Positions 8,136 through 17,190 of a stretch of DNA of 18,761 nucleotides are shown here, piece after piece. Position 1 is the stretch's first letter; every line of letters starts with the position of its first letter. The notes beneath the pieces are model-generated. The model saw only the letters and a list, made by a program, of their open reading frames with translations. It made no database searches and had not been told where the DNA came from. Source of the stretch: Stephanodiscus triporus (taxonomy: Eukaryota; Bacillariophyta; Thalassiosirophyceae; Thalassiosirales; Thalassiosiraceae); NCBI GenBank assembly GCA_036939755.1, contig JALLAZ010000362.1, forward strand, positions 1-18,761, given 5' to 3'. A program made the translations under genes and the position numbers.

Positions 8136-10811
8136 ATGACGACGACGTCCCGCCATCATCCCGCCGCCGCCTCCGCCGACGGCGTTCGTGATCTGGTGCC
8201 GTCGTGGCTGCGCTCCGCGGACCTCGGCTACGCGATAGCGAACTTCGAGATGGCCGGCATACTGACCCCGCGATCGTTCGCCGAGTTGGAACTGAGGTAC
8301 TTCGAGCCGCTGGGCGTGACCGACGGCGACGATCGCAAGCGATTGTTCTACCTGGTGCAGAGGGTCAGGGGGGAGCTGAGGCGGGAGGAGGAGGCGCGCG
8401 GGGGGGGGGCGGGGGAGGGGAGGGGGGAGATGAGGTCGAGCGGGGGGACGAAGGCCCGCGGATGCGACGACGACGAGGACGACGCCCGCGCCGACGAGAG
8501 AATTCGATCCCCCTCGAATCGGGATTTCGAATGCCGTGGCGATGAAGGCGGCGGCGGCGGCGGCGCGATGGAGGTCATCTCGCCGGTGACGTTGTCATCC
8601 CCCATCGCCGCTTCTTCCATTTCGGATGACGATCACGATCGTCTTCTAAGTCGTAGTCGTCATCATCATCATCATGTTGGCGACGGCAATGGCGGCGTCG
8701 TAATTACCGCCAAGATCGGCACGTATCCCTTCGAGGCCAGTCATCGTCTTCGTCACAGTCATCTCGACCATGGAGGAATTAGGGGAGCAGGGACAGACGC
8801 CGGGATGGCGGGTGCCGGCGTCGCCTCCTCGGCCTCGCCAGCGAAGATGACGGCGAGGGAACAGCTGGAGCTCCGCGGCGTTGATGTCGTCGTGCCGGTG
8901 GGAGAGCTTGCCGAGAGGATGGAAAGCAGTGATGGCCTCGGCGACGAGGAGGCGGACAAAGAGGACGTGGAGGAAGAGGAGGAGGCGGAGAAGGGGCGGC
9001 ACGACGGAGGATCCGCCGTCGACGTCGGCGACGACGACAACGACCGCCGCCTGCTCGTGCTCGTGGACGAGCTGTACCTCGACGCGATGGACAACGGCGA
9101 CGTCGGCACGATGACCGTCGGGGACGTCCATCGCGCCGTGGCGTCGCGTCTCGGGCTGGACGCGCTGGACAAGAGGAGGAGGAGGGTAGTCAAGGGACGA
9201 CTTACGGACCTGATAACGGGAGCGGCGGCGGTGCCGAGGAAGGGGAAGAAGGAGTGGGCGGCGAAGGCGGTCCATCAGACGACGAATGGCGGCGACGACG
9301 ACGACGATGCGGGAGGATCGGACGGCGAAGCGGCCGCGGCGGGGCCAGAGGATGAGGAGAAGGAGGAGGGACCGGAGGACGATCGTGACGACGAGTACGA
9401 TGCCGAAGACGCTACTGACGACGGCGGCGGCGACGACGGCTCGTCCGACAACGAGGATGGTGAATTAATTATACATTTTAGTGGGGCTAGATTTGGAGTA
9501 GAACTACCACTCCGACAGATCACTCCGGCTGAGGAAGATTGGTTGGCTTCACTAAATAAAATCGGCCAGTTTAGCAATTGGAAGGGTTCATTCATTATGG
9601 ATGAATCCTTTGAGTGTGTCCTTGAAGATTTGGTTATTCGCCCTGACGAGATTTTCGACATTACCAAATATATAGATTCGTCAATCAAGAAGATTTGGCC
9701 TTCTCCTTTCAAGCCAGTAAAAAAAGTCATCGTAAATCTTCTCAAAGGCCACGAAGAAATCCATTCATCCAAGGATTTAGTGGATGCTTTCCAATCAATT
9801 CTCAAGGATCAATTCGCGAGGGATTTGCCTAACCAAGTCATCCCAATGTACTTTTATCACGGAATTGTATACTTTATGTGGTTCCAGGTACCTCAAAAAA
9901 TATTGAACGTAGTAGAGAATGAGGAAATGAAGGCATACATGGAGGGGATGAAAATTGGTTTCTCGGGAAATGATTTGCGCAGATTCTTGTTTAAAATGAG
10001 TACCATTAGAACTCATCATTTCAATCGACGATCAAAGCAGTATTTCATCGGAATCGGAATACCTCCAGGTCTCTCCGCACGCTATATCGAAACATTCCTT
10101 CATTTCAAGCTTGCAAAATATAGGCTATCGGGGGAGTGGTACCAAAAAGCTGCTGGAAATTATCTGAATGAGTTCCTACAGTTGTCCGGCTGTAAAATTG
10201 TTTACCGTGGCTGCGTAAATGTCTTCACAATAAAGAGACATGTTCATTCTGCTCAGAAAAGGAGTGGAGTGGTGTATTGTGTCTATCCAGACTTGTCGGA
10301 TGAATTCGTCTCAGAATGGAAACGAATATACAACATTTACAAAGATGATGCAAAGAACAGAGATATTGCCGACTACGCATGGGAGGTAACTGTTTGTAGG
10401 AAAGTGGGAGTATCCACACCCAACTGTATTCCTCAAAGGTTGGCCAAATTCTGTTGGGGGAATGCGTACTCTAAAATTGAGTATTATACGAGTTCTTCCT
10501 TTGAAGATATTTTCAAAACTGAGGCAGAAGTTGGGAATATCCTAATAGAGCATGGTCAGTATATTTCGGGGGAGCATTTCAAGGTGGTAGATATTGATCT
10601 ATGGAAAGCAGTACTAACTAAAGTACACTCCTCTCAGAGAAACTCTGGCTCACTTGTCTTCCGAGGACCACTAAAATACTACAGATTGGACAGGGATTGT
10701 CTTGGGTATGATAAAGTGAAAGAGAGCATGGTGCATTTTTTTATCCAGTGTGGCTGGGTGTCAGTTGAGGAAATCATAGAATCTTTCAGATATGGGACCT
10801 ATTTCTTTTAG
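8136..10811 (+). CDS. 891-aa protein: SAM-like N-terminus, acidic linker, DEK_C-like segment, unknown C-terminal half
   Basis: Single uninterrupted ORF with a good start context (GAAAAATGA). Residues about 18-79 (VPSWL, then GVTDGDDRKRLFYLVQRVR) look like a SAM domain of the type found at the N-terminus of kinesin-13/KIF24 proteins, but there is no motor domain. Residues about 80-300 and 365-440 are low-complexity Asp/Glu/Gly. Between them, about 305-358 (DVGTMTVGDVHRAVASRLGL, then KRRRRVVKGRL) resembles a DEK_C domain, a small DNA/chromatin-binding fold. From about residue 441 (DNA about 9456) the base composition and codon use change abruptly, from very GC-rich third positions to AT-rich ones. 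The remaining 450 residues (rich in Tyr, Phe, Lys, Ile) match nothing I recognise. The protein may act in the nucleus or on the cytoskeleton, but this is uncertain. It is convergent with the WW-domain gene, with 137 bp between stop codons. Confidence 0.8.
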   Translation: MTTTSRHHPAAASADGVRDLVPSWLRSADLGYAIANFEMAGILTPRSFAELELRYFEPLGVTDGDDRKRLFYLVQRVRGELRREEEARGGGAGEGRGEMRSSGGTKARGCDDDEDDARADERIRSPSNRDFECRGDEGGGGGGAMEVISPVTLSSPIAASSISDDDHDRLLSRSRHHHHHVGDGNGGVVITAKIGTYPFEASHRLRHSHLDHGGIRGAGTDAGMAGAGVASSASPAKMTAREQLELRGVDVVVPVGELAERMESSDGLGDEEADKEDVEEEEEAEKGRHDGGSAVDVGDDDNDRRLLVLVDELYLDAMDNGDVGTMTVGDVHRAVASRLGLDALDKRRRRVVKGRLTDLITGAAAVPRKGKKEWAAKAVHQTTNGGDDDDDAGGSDGEAAAAGPEDEEKEEGPEDDRDDEYDAEDATDDGGGDDGSSDNEDGELIIHFSGARFGVELPLRQITPAEEDWLASLNKIGQFSNWKGSFIMDESFECVLEDLVIRPDEIFDITKYIDSSIKKIWPSPFKPVKKVIVNLLKGHEEIHSSKDLVDAFQSILKDQFARDLPNQVIPMYFYHGIVYFMWFQVPQKILNVVENEEMKAYMEGMKIGFSGNDLRRFLFKMSTIRTHHFNRRSKQYFIGIGIPPGLSARYIETFLHFKLAKYRLSGEWYQKAAGNYLNEFLQLSGCKIVYRGCVNVFTIKRHVHSAQKRSGVVYCVYPDLSDEFVSEWKRIYNIYKDDAKNRDIADYAWEVTVCRKVGVSTPNCIPQRLAKFCWGNAYSKIEYYTSSSFEDIFKTEAEVGNILIEHGQYISGEHFKVVDIDLWKAVLTKVHSSQRNSGSLVFRGPLKYYRLDRDCLGYDKVKESMVHFFIQCGWVSVEEIIESFRYGTYFF

Positions 10812-10948
10812 GGGTTGAGGTAGTGCTGGTAAATATAATGATTCATATGAATACGCCTATCAAACCAGTAGGTTTGACGAATCTTGGCAATATGCATCAC
10901 ACAGACAAAACTGGAGTCTTGACAGAGTAGAACGACTTATTTTACTCC

Positions 10949-12156
10949 TCAATGGCCGCATCTGTGACTATCATTCATCAGTTTGGATTTAAAGCTCGCA
11001 TTGGCCCTTGTGGCACCGAAAGGTGAAGACCAACTTAATGGTTCATTGTATTGTGATAAAGTCAGGGTAGAATCATATGAGTCGACCTTTGTGTCGGATT
11101 TGCTTGTGTTGAAATCGCATGATTTGCAGGTCGTGTCTGACTTGTTGATCTTTTCCGCAATGATTCGAGGATCGAGCTTGTAGCTTGCCAATTTGGATTT
11201 GAAGCTCGCGCTGGAATTTGTATCAACAGAGAAGAGGGAATGCTTGTATGGCAGTTGTTGCGGCGGGATCACAACTCCCTCTTCATTCAATCGATCTAGT
11301 CTTTTCGTAGACTCCTCTTCCGATGGGCATGAATTCACTCGAACTGTAGCAATGAGAGTTAATTTTCTGTCCATGGAGGTTTCATCTTGTAACGGCTTTG
11401 AATATGTGTGCACATGCTTCAAGGACGGGTTATACGAAGACCGGGGGGGGATCATACTAATGGATGCAATTGGCGAATTGGAGGCATGGTTAAGTGTGAG
11501 GCATGGTTAAGTGTCCATTCTTTCCTGATACCTTTGTCTGTCATCTTAACTGGAGCAGTATACCATTCTTTAATCGTTTGAAATAGGAGTTGATGGGAAG
11601 CGTTGCAGTGATTCAATGTATTTCTGAGGATATCAGTGGATCGTAGCATTTCATTGTTCAGACAATACGCATCGTCTCGTTCTTCGAGACGATTCTCAAC
11701 AGCAGGGAGTTCATCATAGTCGTCCCGACGATTGACCATCTTCTTCCTGCCATCCCCCGCCCTCAATTGTGATTCTTCTAGTGTGCACCGCATAGCCCCA
11801 CTCCAGTCCTTCTCCTGTAAGCATTCGAACAAGGTTGTGGGATTATCTACATCTATTGTTACAATGTCCCTCACAAGTTTGGTAGTCTCGTCGGACCCTT
11901 TCACGGAACTTTTCTCGTTAAACCTCCTTCGCTTCATCTTCTTTTGGGCTTCGTCAAAACCGTCAGGTTTCTCCCATTGCGTTTCTCTGGTTACTCTATC
12001 ATAGTAATAGGTTCTCTTTGTTTTCACATCCAGAACGGCTTTCCATTTCCTTGTCTTTCCAAACCCGCCCGGGGTGGCGGAACATGGGGAAAACAAAGTT
12101 ACATCATTATCAATTTCGGTCAAACTCGAAGATCCCTGGATATTTAAAGTCCCCAT
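10949..12156 (-). CDS. WW-domain protein gene, frame broken by a 17-bp tandem duplication
   Basis: The first part (12156-11452) encodes 234 aa. It has one WW domain at residues 38-64: W38, then RTYYYDRVTRETQW with W61, then P64. WW domains bind proline-rich ligands and are common in splicing and transcription factors. A basic KKMKRRRF stretch follows. The frame then stops just after an exact 17-bp duplication at 11481-11514. A second open frame (11455-10949, 168 aa) starts right there. Counting only one copy of the duplicated 17 bp puts both parts in one frame of 396 codons, and the total length then divides by three. So the gene as sequenced is interrupted by a recent insertion, an allele difference, or an assembly error. 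The distal part has two ASFKSKL motifs about 70 residues apart (DNA copies near 10983 and 11193). Function beyond ligand binding is unknown. Confidence 0.75.
11481..11514. repeat. exact 17-bp tandem duplication inside the WW gene
   Basis: The unit GAGGCATGGTTAAGTGT occurs at 11481-11497 and again at 11498-11514 with no mismatch. Seventeen is not a multiple of three, so one extra copy shifts the frame and leads to the TGA at 11454-11452 (minus). Confidence 0.95.
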
Positions 12157-12911
12157 TGCAATGGCTTTTCCCCAAATTTGATGAAATTTACAAGATTTTA
12201 TCGAAGTACGACATCGTGTAATGCGAAAGGCGATAAAAAATGATGTCTGATGTCTCGCTTTGGAGTCTTGTCTGTCAGTTCGCCAAAAGCAGGAGGGAAA
12301 AATTGTGATTTTGTTTCCCTATATCGTACTGTAGAACACGTGGCCTTGTCGCCACGCGGCCTTGTCCTTCACAAGAAATCTTGAGCCTACATCATACGAG
12401 CGGTTTTCTCATTTCTCCCTAATTCCTACACATGTCCATAATTAGAATGACACAGTTATTTTCCTATGTACAAGATGAGTCCAACGATGTGTGACAAGCC
12501 AAGGTTCCCTTCAACACTGCTTCGGACCCATTTCTGCTTGCGGCGGCCATGGTTGTCATGGATTTTGCGGTAAAATGGATGTGGGATGTGCGCCAAAAAA
12601 AATGAGGGTACGTAGGAATCATACACTACCAATTTAGACCTAACTCGCCGAGCGAGAATTTCTGTCGTTTCCGGAGGACTAGGCCGAGTGTTCTCTACGG
12701 TATTTTTGGACGTCAGGCGAGATGCCGTCTTATTTAGGAGAATAAGTCTAAAAAATAGAGAAATTAGTTAGACACACGACACAACCATTCCACATTCCAC
12801 CTCATCCGCTGCAAGGAGACAATTCGATTCGTTGACAAACCTCCCCGTCAATAAATATATCAAAATCACCACGAAGTGAGAGGCAACTCGTAAACTCTAG
12901 GGGTACCTGCC
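12157..12911. promoter_or_regulatory. 755-bp divergent intergenic region between the WW and selenoprotein K genes
   Basis: Both neighbours start outward, so their promoters lie here. ATAAATATAT at 12850-12859, about 55 bp before the SelK start, could serve as a TATA-like element. GGCCTTGTC occurs twice (near 12342 and 12358) in a small direct repeat. A reverse E2F-like octamer GCGCCAAA is at 12590-12597. No RNA gene or convincing ORF is visible. Confidence 0.4.
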
Positions 12912-13340
12912 ATGGTATATATAACCTCAGAGGGGACGTTGTCCGAAACGAAAAAGAGGAAATGGGGACTGTCGATAATTCGCGATTTGATAGTGGCATT
13001 TTTCGACTTAGTTGGATTGTTCTTCAGAACGCTGACCGCCAGCCCGGCTGCCTTGGAGACTGAGCGGGTGAGTGCTATGCTCCTAGATTTTTTTCATCGC
13101 TGATGGTAAACGCGGACATTTCATATTGGATTTATCACTCACCAATTTGTCCCTTCCCACACTGAAAATAATATTATCACAATGATACAATAGGGACAAC
13201 GACGCACCACCTACGCTCAGCGTCAGGGCGTGCGTCGTAGTGGGGGTGGACCCGGGGCTAGTGGGGGCGGTGGCGCCAACATACGTGGTGTCAATCGATT
13301 GGGTTGTGCGAAGGCCGGAGCGGGAGGATGAGGACGGTAA
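12912..13340 (+). CDS. SELENOK: selenoprotein K, two exons, UGA-encoded selenocysteine near the C-terminus
   Basis: Exon 1 is 12912-13067 and ends GAG CGG before GTGAGT. Exon 2 is 13194-13340, after ATAG. The intron is 126 nt, phase 0. The product is 100 aa including Sec, close to the roughly 94 aa of animal SelK. The start MVYI matches SelK. One membrane helix follows at about residues 24-42 (LSIIRDLIVAFFDLVGLFF). The C-terminal half is Gly/Arg/Ser-rich, as is typical, and ends Gly-Gly-(UGA)-Gly-Arg-TAA, the GGUGR ending known from SelK. The UGA is at 13329-13331 and TAA at 13338-13340. SelK is a single-pass ER membrane protein that works with Derlin/p97 in ER-associated degradation and as a partner of a DHHC palmitoyltransferase. 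Reading exon 1 through the donor, or stopping at the UGA, would miss the defining C-terminus. Identification is by family resemblance from memory. Confidence 0.9.
13329..13331 (+). other. in-frame UGA read as selenocysteine (SelK)
   Basis: UGA lies three codons before the TAA, in the context Gly-Gly-UGA-Gly-Arg. This is the position of Sec in the SelK family. Decoding requires a SECIS element in the 3' UTR and the cellular Sec machinery. Confidence 0.85.
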
Positions 13341-13945
13341 TGGTCATCATCAAGTAAGGAGTGTTTTGTTTAGGCTGTGAGGGCATCATGATTATCTTAG
13401 TAATGATGCTTCATCCACAACGAAAATCAAAAAATACCCTACTGGGATGAATGACCGGGAATGTCTGTTTTGATTGAAGCAACTATCGAAACGTTTGGTG
13501 TGAACCAAATATTTGATGAATGACGCAAATTCTTTTAAAGGATACTGTTCTATTGCAACAAGTATCCTGATCATGCTGAGAACATGCTTTATCTCCAGAC
13601 TGGAATGAGTGCGAGGGGAGGGGGGGGGGGTTGACAGCGTAGTTAGAAGTTATATTGGTTGATATGCTGATGACAGGGACGGGGGACGTCGACTATGTAG
13701 TGTGGCTGTGACTATTACATAGGCTTCGAGACTGACAAATATCTCCACTTTTAGGTCAATAACAAAGTAATCTAGAGACTGCCTTTATTGATAATGATTT
13801 GTCCATTTCATGATTTGTCCATTTGTAAGCGTGCATCATTTCACAGGGGTGGGTTGGCCGATAGTGTACGTTTATTAACGGGTATGGTAAACATATTCAA
13901 TAATGTAACAAATTCAATACGATCTAAGAGTGAATTACAAGGCAC
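13341..13945. other. convergent intergenic region (SelK 3' UTR and GPATCH4-like 3' end)
   Basis: Apart from the SECIS candidate, it holds a perfect 8-bp hairpin (AGGATACT at 13539-13546, AGTATCCT at 13561-13568), a G-rich run ending at 13630, and a weak box C/D-like arrangement at 13661-13743. A 60-codon minus-strand frame at 13574-13392 shows no motif and is not called. Confidence 0.4.
13403..13455 (+). promoter_or_regulatory. candidate SECIS element in the SelK 3' UTR
   Basis: ATGA at 13403-13406 is followed after 12 nt by AA at 13419-13420, the spacing expected of a eukaryotic SECIS. TTCATCC (13410-13416) pairs with GGATGAA (13445-13451), and a GA at 13453-13454 can form the tandem G.A pairs with the ATGA. 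Weak points are a 2-nt bulge between the quartet and the helix, a short 7-bp helix and a large apical loop. It lies 63 nt after the TAA. Another 3' UTR structure may be the real SECIS. Confidence 0.3.
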
Positions 13946-14905
13946 TTATTCCAGTTGCTTCTTGCTGCTCTTTTTCGACTTCTTCCCCTTCTTCGTCTTC
14001 TTGCACCCCCCGTACTCCTCGAAGTCGGTAGAAGAGAGGGATGCCTCGTGCAGCACCTTAGACGACTCCCTCTTCAACTTGCGTTTTTTCTTCTTCTTCT
14101 CCCCTTTTTTTGATCGCCGCCGTTCATCCTCTGCATCGGCACCGGCGGAGGCATCACGCTCTTCGTCGGATATGGATGGAGATATCGTGGCAATCGCATC
14201 CTTGTCATCGTCCGAACAACGTTTCCTCTTCCCAGCCGTCGCCATAGTAGTAGTCAAAGCCTCCCCCCCCTCAATGACCACCCGTGCGCTCCCTCGCCCA
14301 TTCCACTCCATATTTTGCTTGGCCTTCCTCTCCATCTCGGTAAGCTCGCTTCCCGATTCGGTCCGCTTCCACTTCCCCTCCGCCCGTCTCTGCGCGCGCA
14401 TCCCGAAACGCGCGCCGCCCGTCGCCGCGAACAATTCATCGTCAGTGAAGGTCCTGATCGCCGCTGCAATCAACGAGGTCCTCTCCCCGGCCGAATCAGT
14501 ATCTTTTGATTTCTTCTCCTTCTCCCTCTCGTCCTTCCTCCTTTTCTTCTGGTCGTTCCCGTCCTCACCCTTCTTCTTGGTTTTCTTCTTCTTCTGCTGT
14601 TGCAGCCGCGCCAATGTCCCCCCCACGCTGTCCTTCCACCAAACGTTGCCAATCTCCCTCGCCTTCTCCTTCTCGCGCCCCAGTCCCATTTCGTCCTCAC
14701 GCTGTTTGATGACTACATGCCTCTGCATACCGTCACGTCGCTTCCCGAGGCCGGTGCCCTCCTTCCAGCCCATCTTTTCCAATTGTCGCTTGGCGAATGA
14801 TTGGGACGAGGGGAGGAGGGCGGGGGAGTGGGACGTCGCCGATTCATTGAGGGTCCCGCCCAGCTTGGCCTGAAGCTTCTTGCCGCATAAGTTAGTGTAG
14901 GCCAT
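13946..14905 (-). CDS. G-patch domain protein, GPATCH4-like nucleolar protein
   Basis: Single-exon 319-aa ORF. A G-patch lies at residues about 36-82: SFAKRQLEKMGWKEGTGLG, then KRRDGMQ. It is followed by NVWWKDSV, which matches the WW-D-x-V segment after the G-patch in the GPATCH4 family. DELFAATGGARFG near residue 155 resembles the second conserved block of that family. The rest is Lys/Arg/Glu-rich, with several nuclear/nucleolar-type basic runs, including the C-terminus. G-patch proteins activate DEAH-box RNA helicases. GPATCH4 relatives are nucleolar and linked to rRNA/snRNA modification and ribosome assembly, so a similar role is likely. The start ATG at 14905 gives MAYTNLCGKK and no closer alternative is needed. 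The gene is convergent with SelK. Confidence 0.82.
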   Translation of the reverse strand: MAYTNLCGKKLQAKLGGTLNESATSHSPALLPSSQSFAKRQLEKMGWKEGTGLGKRRDGMQRHVVIKQREDEMGLGREKEKAREIGNVWWKDSVGGTLARLQQQKKKKTKKKGEDGNDQKKRRKDEREKEKKSKDTDSAGERTSLIAAAIRTFTDDELFAATGGARFGMRAQRRAEGKWKRTESGSELTEMERKAKQNMEWNGRGSARVVIEGGEALTTTMATAGKRKRCSDDDKDAIATISPSISDEERDASAGADAEDERRRSKKGEKKKKKRKLKRESSKVLHEASLSSTDFEEYGGCKKTKKGKKSKKSSKKQLE

Positions 14906-15930
14906 GATTGTGAAGTTTTGGATGAGGATTATTATTTCGTTGTTTTTTTTTCTTTTTTCATGTGTGGTTTTGCTCCGTGTATCGTACTAGTAGGTAAGAA
15001 CGATGACAGACGAAAAGACGGTCTTCGTCCGGAGAATGAGGAGTTTTCCCTAAAGAACCAAAAATAGATCACAGAACATCAACAACAACAAAGAAGAGAG
15101 ATACTAGATAGATAGATAGTAGGATCTACATGGCACACTATTAGTAATTGGGATAGTTCACACATGATGTATGATCCATCCAGCACAGAACTAGTAGTAG
15201 TGTGTTCGCCAGTAGCCGCAAATCGGACCTGGTGAGAACGCTGGCTGGAAGAGCTCATGGCGCTAAGGCCTGAATTATTAAGTTAAGTAAGTATCTGTAC
15301 ACAACTTGCTATGAGTAAAATTACCCAAGAAATTGTGAGCTTAGAGAAAATCATGGAGTAGATGATTTTGGCGGTACAAGTGTCCTGATGCCAGAATTCC
15401 GAAGGAAATTCTCAGATCGGAGAAGAGCCATTGGATGGAGGGGCAATAATGTTTTGCCTCCAACATCCCGAGCCTCACATTATTTTTGGATTTAGCCCAG
15501 AAGAGCAATCCAATTGCCGTCGCGTTCTCACGCAAATTTTTTCACCCACCCTCCACTCCCTGAGAACTGGCAAGTAAACCAGAACTTTGGGAGTCTTACC
15601 TTTTTGTACAGACACCACTTAGGTTAATGAACCAGGTATAAACCCACCATTTTGATGCAAACTGGAAGGTTACCTGTTTTCTTTAGTAGTACATATTAGT
15701 TCTGTGTTTGCACAGTAAATATCTTCTAGATGACAGAGAAACTATGTGTCGCAATTTAAGGCACAATCAGTTTTTCCACAGCAAGGAAAAATATATTATT
15801 CCTTGGGAATAATGGGACAAACAGCCCCCCTATTTATGGTACTAGAAATCCAGGTATGATGTGTAGCCGTAATACACACAGCCCCATATGTAGATCTATA
15901 CCATTTCTATCGTCAGCGGACTCTCACCAA
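14906..15930. other. about 1 kb upstream of the GPATCH4-like gene, no gene seen
   Basis: The first part holds the promoter of the minus-strand G-patch gene, with a T-rich run at 14936-14958. A short GATA microsatellite lies at 15106-15118. A 64-codon minus-strand frame at 15535-15341 has no recognisable motif. I see no tRNA or snRNA hallmark. Confidence 0.4.
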
Positions 15931-16017
15931 AGTTCTTCCTCCCTTCTCTTTTTTCCCTTTTTTGTCAAACCGGAGCTTTGTGATTTTTACAAACATCGAC
16001 ACCATGGGCATCATCTG

Positions 16018-16725
16018 CCATGGCCTCTCTACCGCCGCCCATGCCTAGAAAACGCCCGTTCTGGGAAAATGCGCTTGTCGCCCACACCATGGGCAACTCC
16101 CCACCCCCTTGGTTCAATCAAATCATCCAGGGGGGGGGGAATGAAGAGTATTTCCTCCCTAGGCAATTTGAGGGGGTTATCGCTGCCACAACATGCTGGG
16201 GCAACCGCCATGGCCACCACCAATGCCTGGAAGACGCCCATTCTGGGGCAACGCGCTTGTTGACCCCATCTTGGGTGACTCCCCATCCGCTTGGTTTGTT
16301 CGAATTCAAGGGTGGGGAGTAGGAATTGATTCACTAGGATACGGGTGTGATGGAAAGTTTTTTGGCTTGTGCGTAAACACACAACAATCAATTTGCCATC
16401 AATGCCTGGAAGGTGCCCGTTCTGAGGCAACGCTCTTGTTGCCTTGCCCACACCATGGGCAACTCCCCACCCACTCGGTTCATCAAATTCATCCAGGGGG
16501 GGGAGATGAAGTGTATTTCCTACCTAGGCAATTTGAGGGGGTTGTTGCTGCCACAACATGGGGCAACCACCATGGCCTCTACTGCCACCAATGCCTGGAA
16601 GATGCCCATTCTGGGGCAACGCACTTGTTGCCCACATCATGGGCGACTCCCCACCTGCTCGGTTCACTCCTCTAATTTGAGGGGGGAGTAGGAACAGACC
16701 CACTAGTGTACGGGGTATGGGCAAG
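16018..16725 (+). repeat. tandem repeat of about 180-bp units arranged as two dimers
   Basis: Four related units start near 16018, 16209, 16397 and 16570. Each carries CCATGGCC or CAATGCCTGGAAG, then CCC(A/G)TTCTG, then a TGGGCAACTCCCCA-type block. Units 1 and 3 continue into a G run, TATTTCCT and GGCAATTTGAGGGGGTT. Units 2 and 4 instead end with GGGGAGTAGGAA and CACTAG. The array is therefore a duplicated dimer of about 370 bp. Two more copies occur inverted at 17205-17440. Confidence 0.75.
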
Positions 16726-16789
16726 GATGCGATAAGCTTAGTGTTGGGTATTTCATTGTATTAAGATGATAAAATGCCATCGTCTTCCT

Positions 16790-17190
16790 CCTGATGTCCC
16801 TGACAACAACACCCTTATCACTGCTTTTGCGTCGTCTGTCAACGCCGCAGCTGTTGTCACGGCTACCATCGTTTTCTGTCATCATAGTGATTGCCGTCGC
16901 CATCCCTTCTCCTATTTATGTACCAATTGATTGTTGTGTTTCCACCGTCATCATTGTCGCCGTGGTTGTTGTTGCCACTATCACCGTCAATGCCGCCGCT
17001 ACCATCGTATTGTTGTCATCATCATCGTCATTGCCATCACCATTCTCATCACCTAGTCTGGTGCCATCGTCCCCTCACTCTGCTGATTGTTGTGTGTCCC
17101 CCACCATTGCTGTCACTGCAGTTGTCTTCATTGTTGCCATTGCCACCACCCTCGCTGCCACCATCACTTTCATCATCACCTCCGCCACCA
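16790..17190. repeat. imperfect GTCATC/GCC-type microsatellite in the centre of the foldback element
   Basis: Degenerate trinucleotide and hexanucleotide repeats (GTCATCATTGCC, GCCACC, GTTGTT variants) occupy the interval between the arms. ATTGTTGTGT recurs at 16929 and 17086. Long open frames through it encode only repetitive Val/Ile/Thr or Ser/Pro tracts and are not called as genes. Confidence 0.65.

Noticed and set aside
7715..8191. 158-codon plus-strand frame upstream of the 891-aa gene
   Set aside because: It overlaps that gene's start in a different frame, and its end is the GC-rich leader read as Arg/Gly repeats. No domain is visible.
9461..9482. A 22-nt GT...AG interval at the codon-usage switch, possible intron
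   Set aside because: It is far shorter than the 79-167 nt introns elsewhere here, and removing it would break an otherwise open frame.
13392..13574. 60-codon minus-strand frame after SelK
   Set aside because: It lies within the SelK 3' UTR and is antisense to the SECIS candidate. It has no motif and no start context of note.
15856..16691. Several plus-strand frames of 92-160 codons in the foldback region
   Set aside because: They follow the tandem DNA repeat and its inverted copy and show no conserved domain. Repeats alone explain the open frames.
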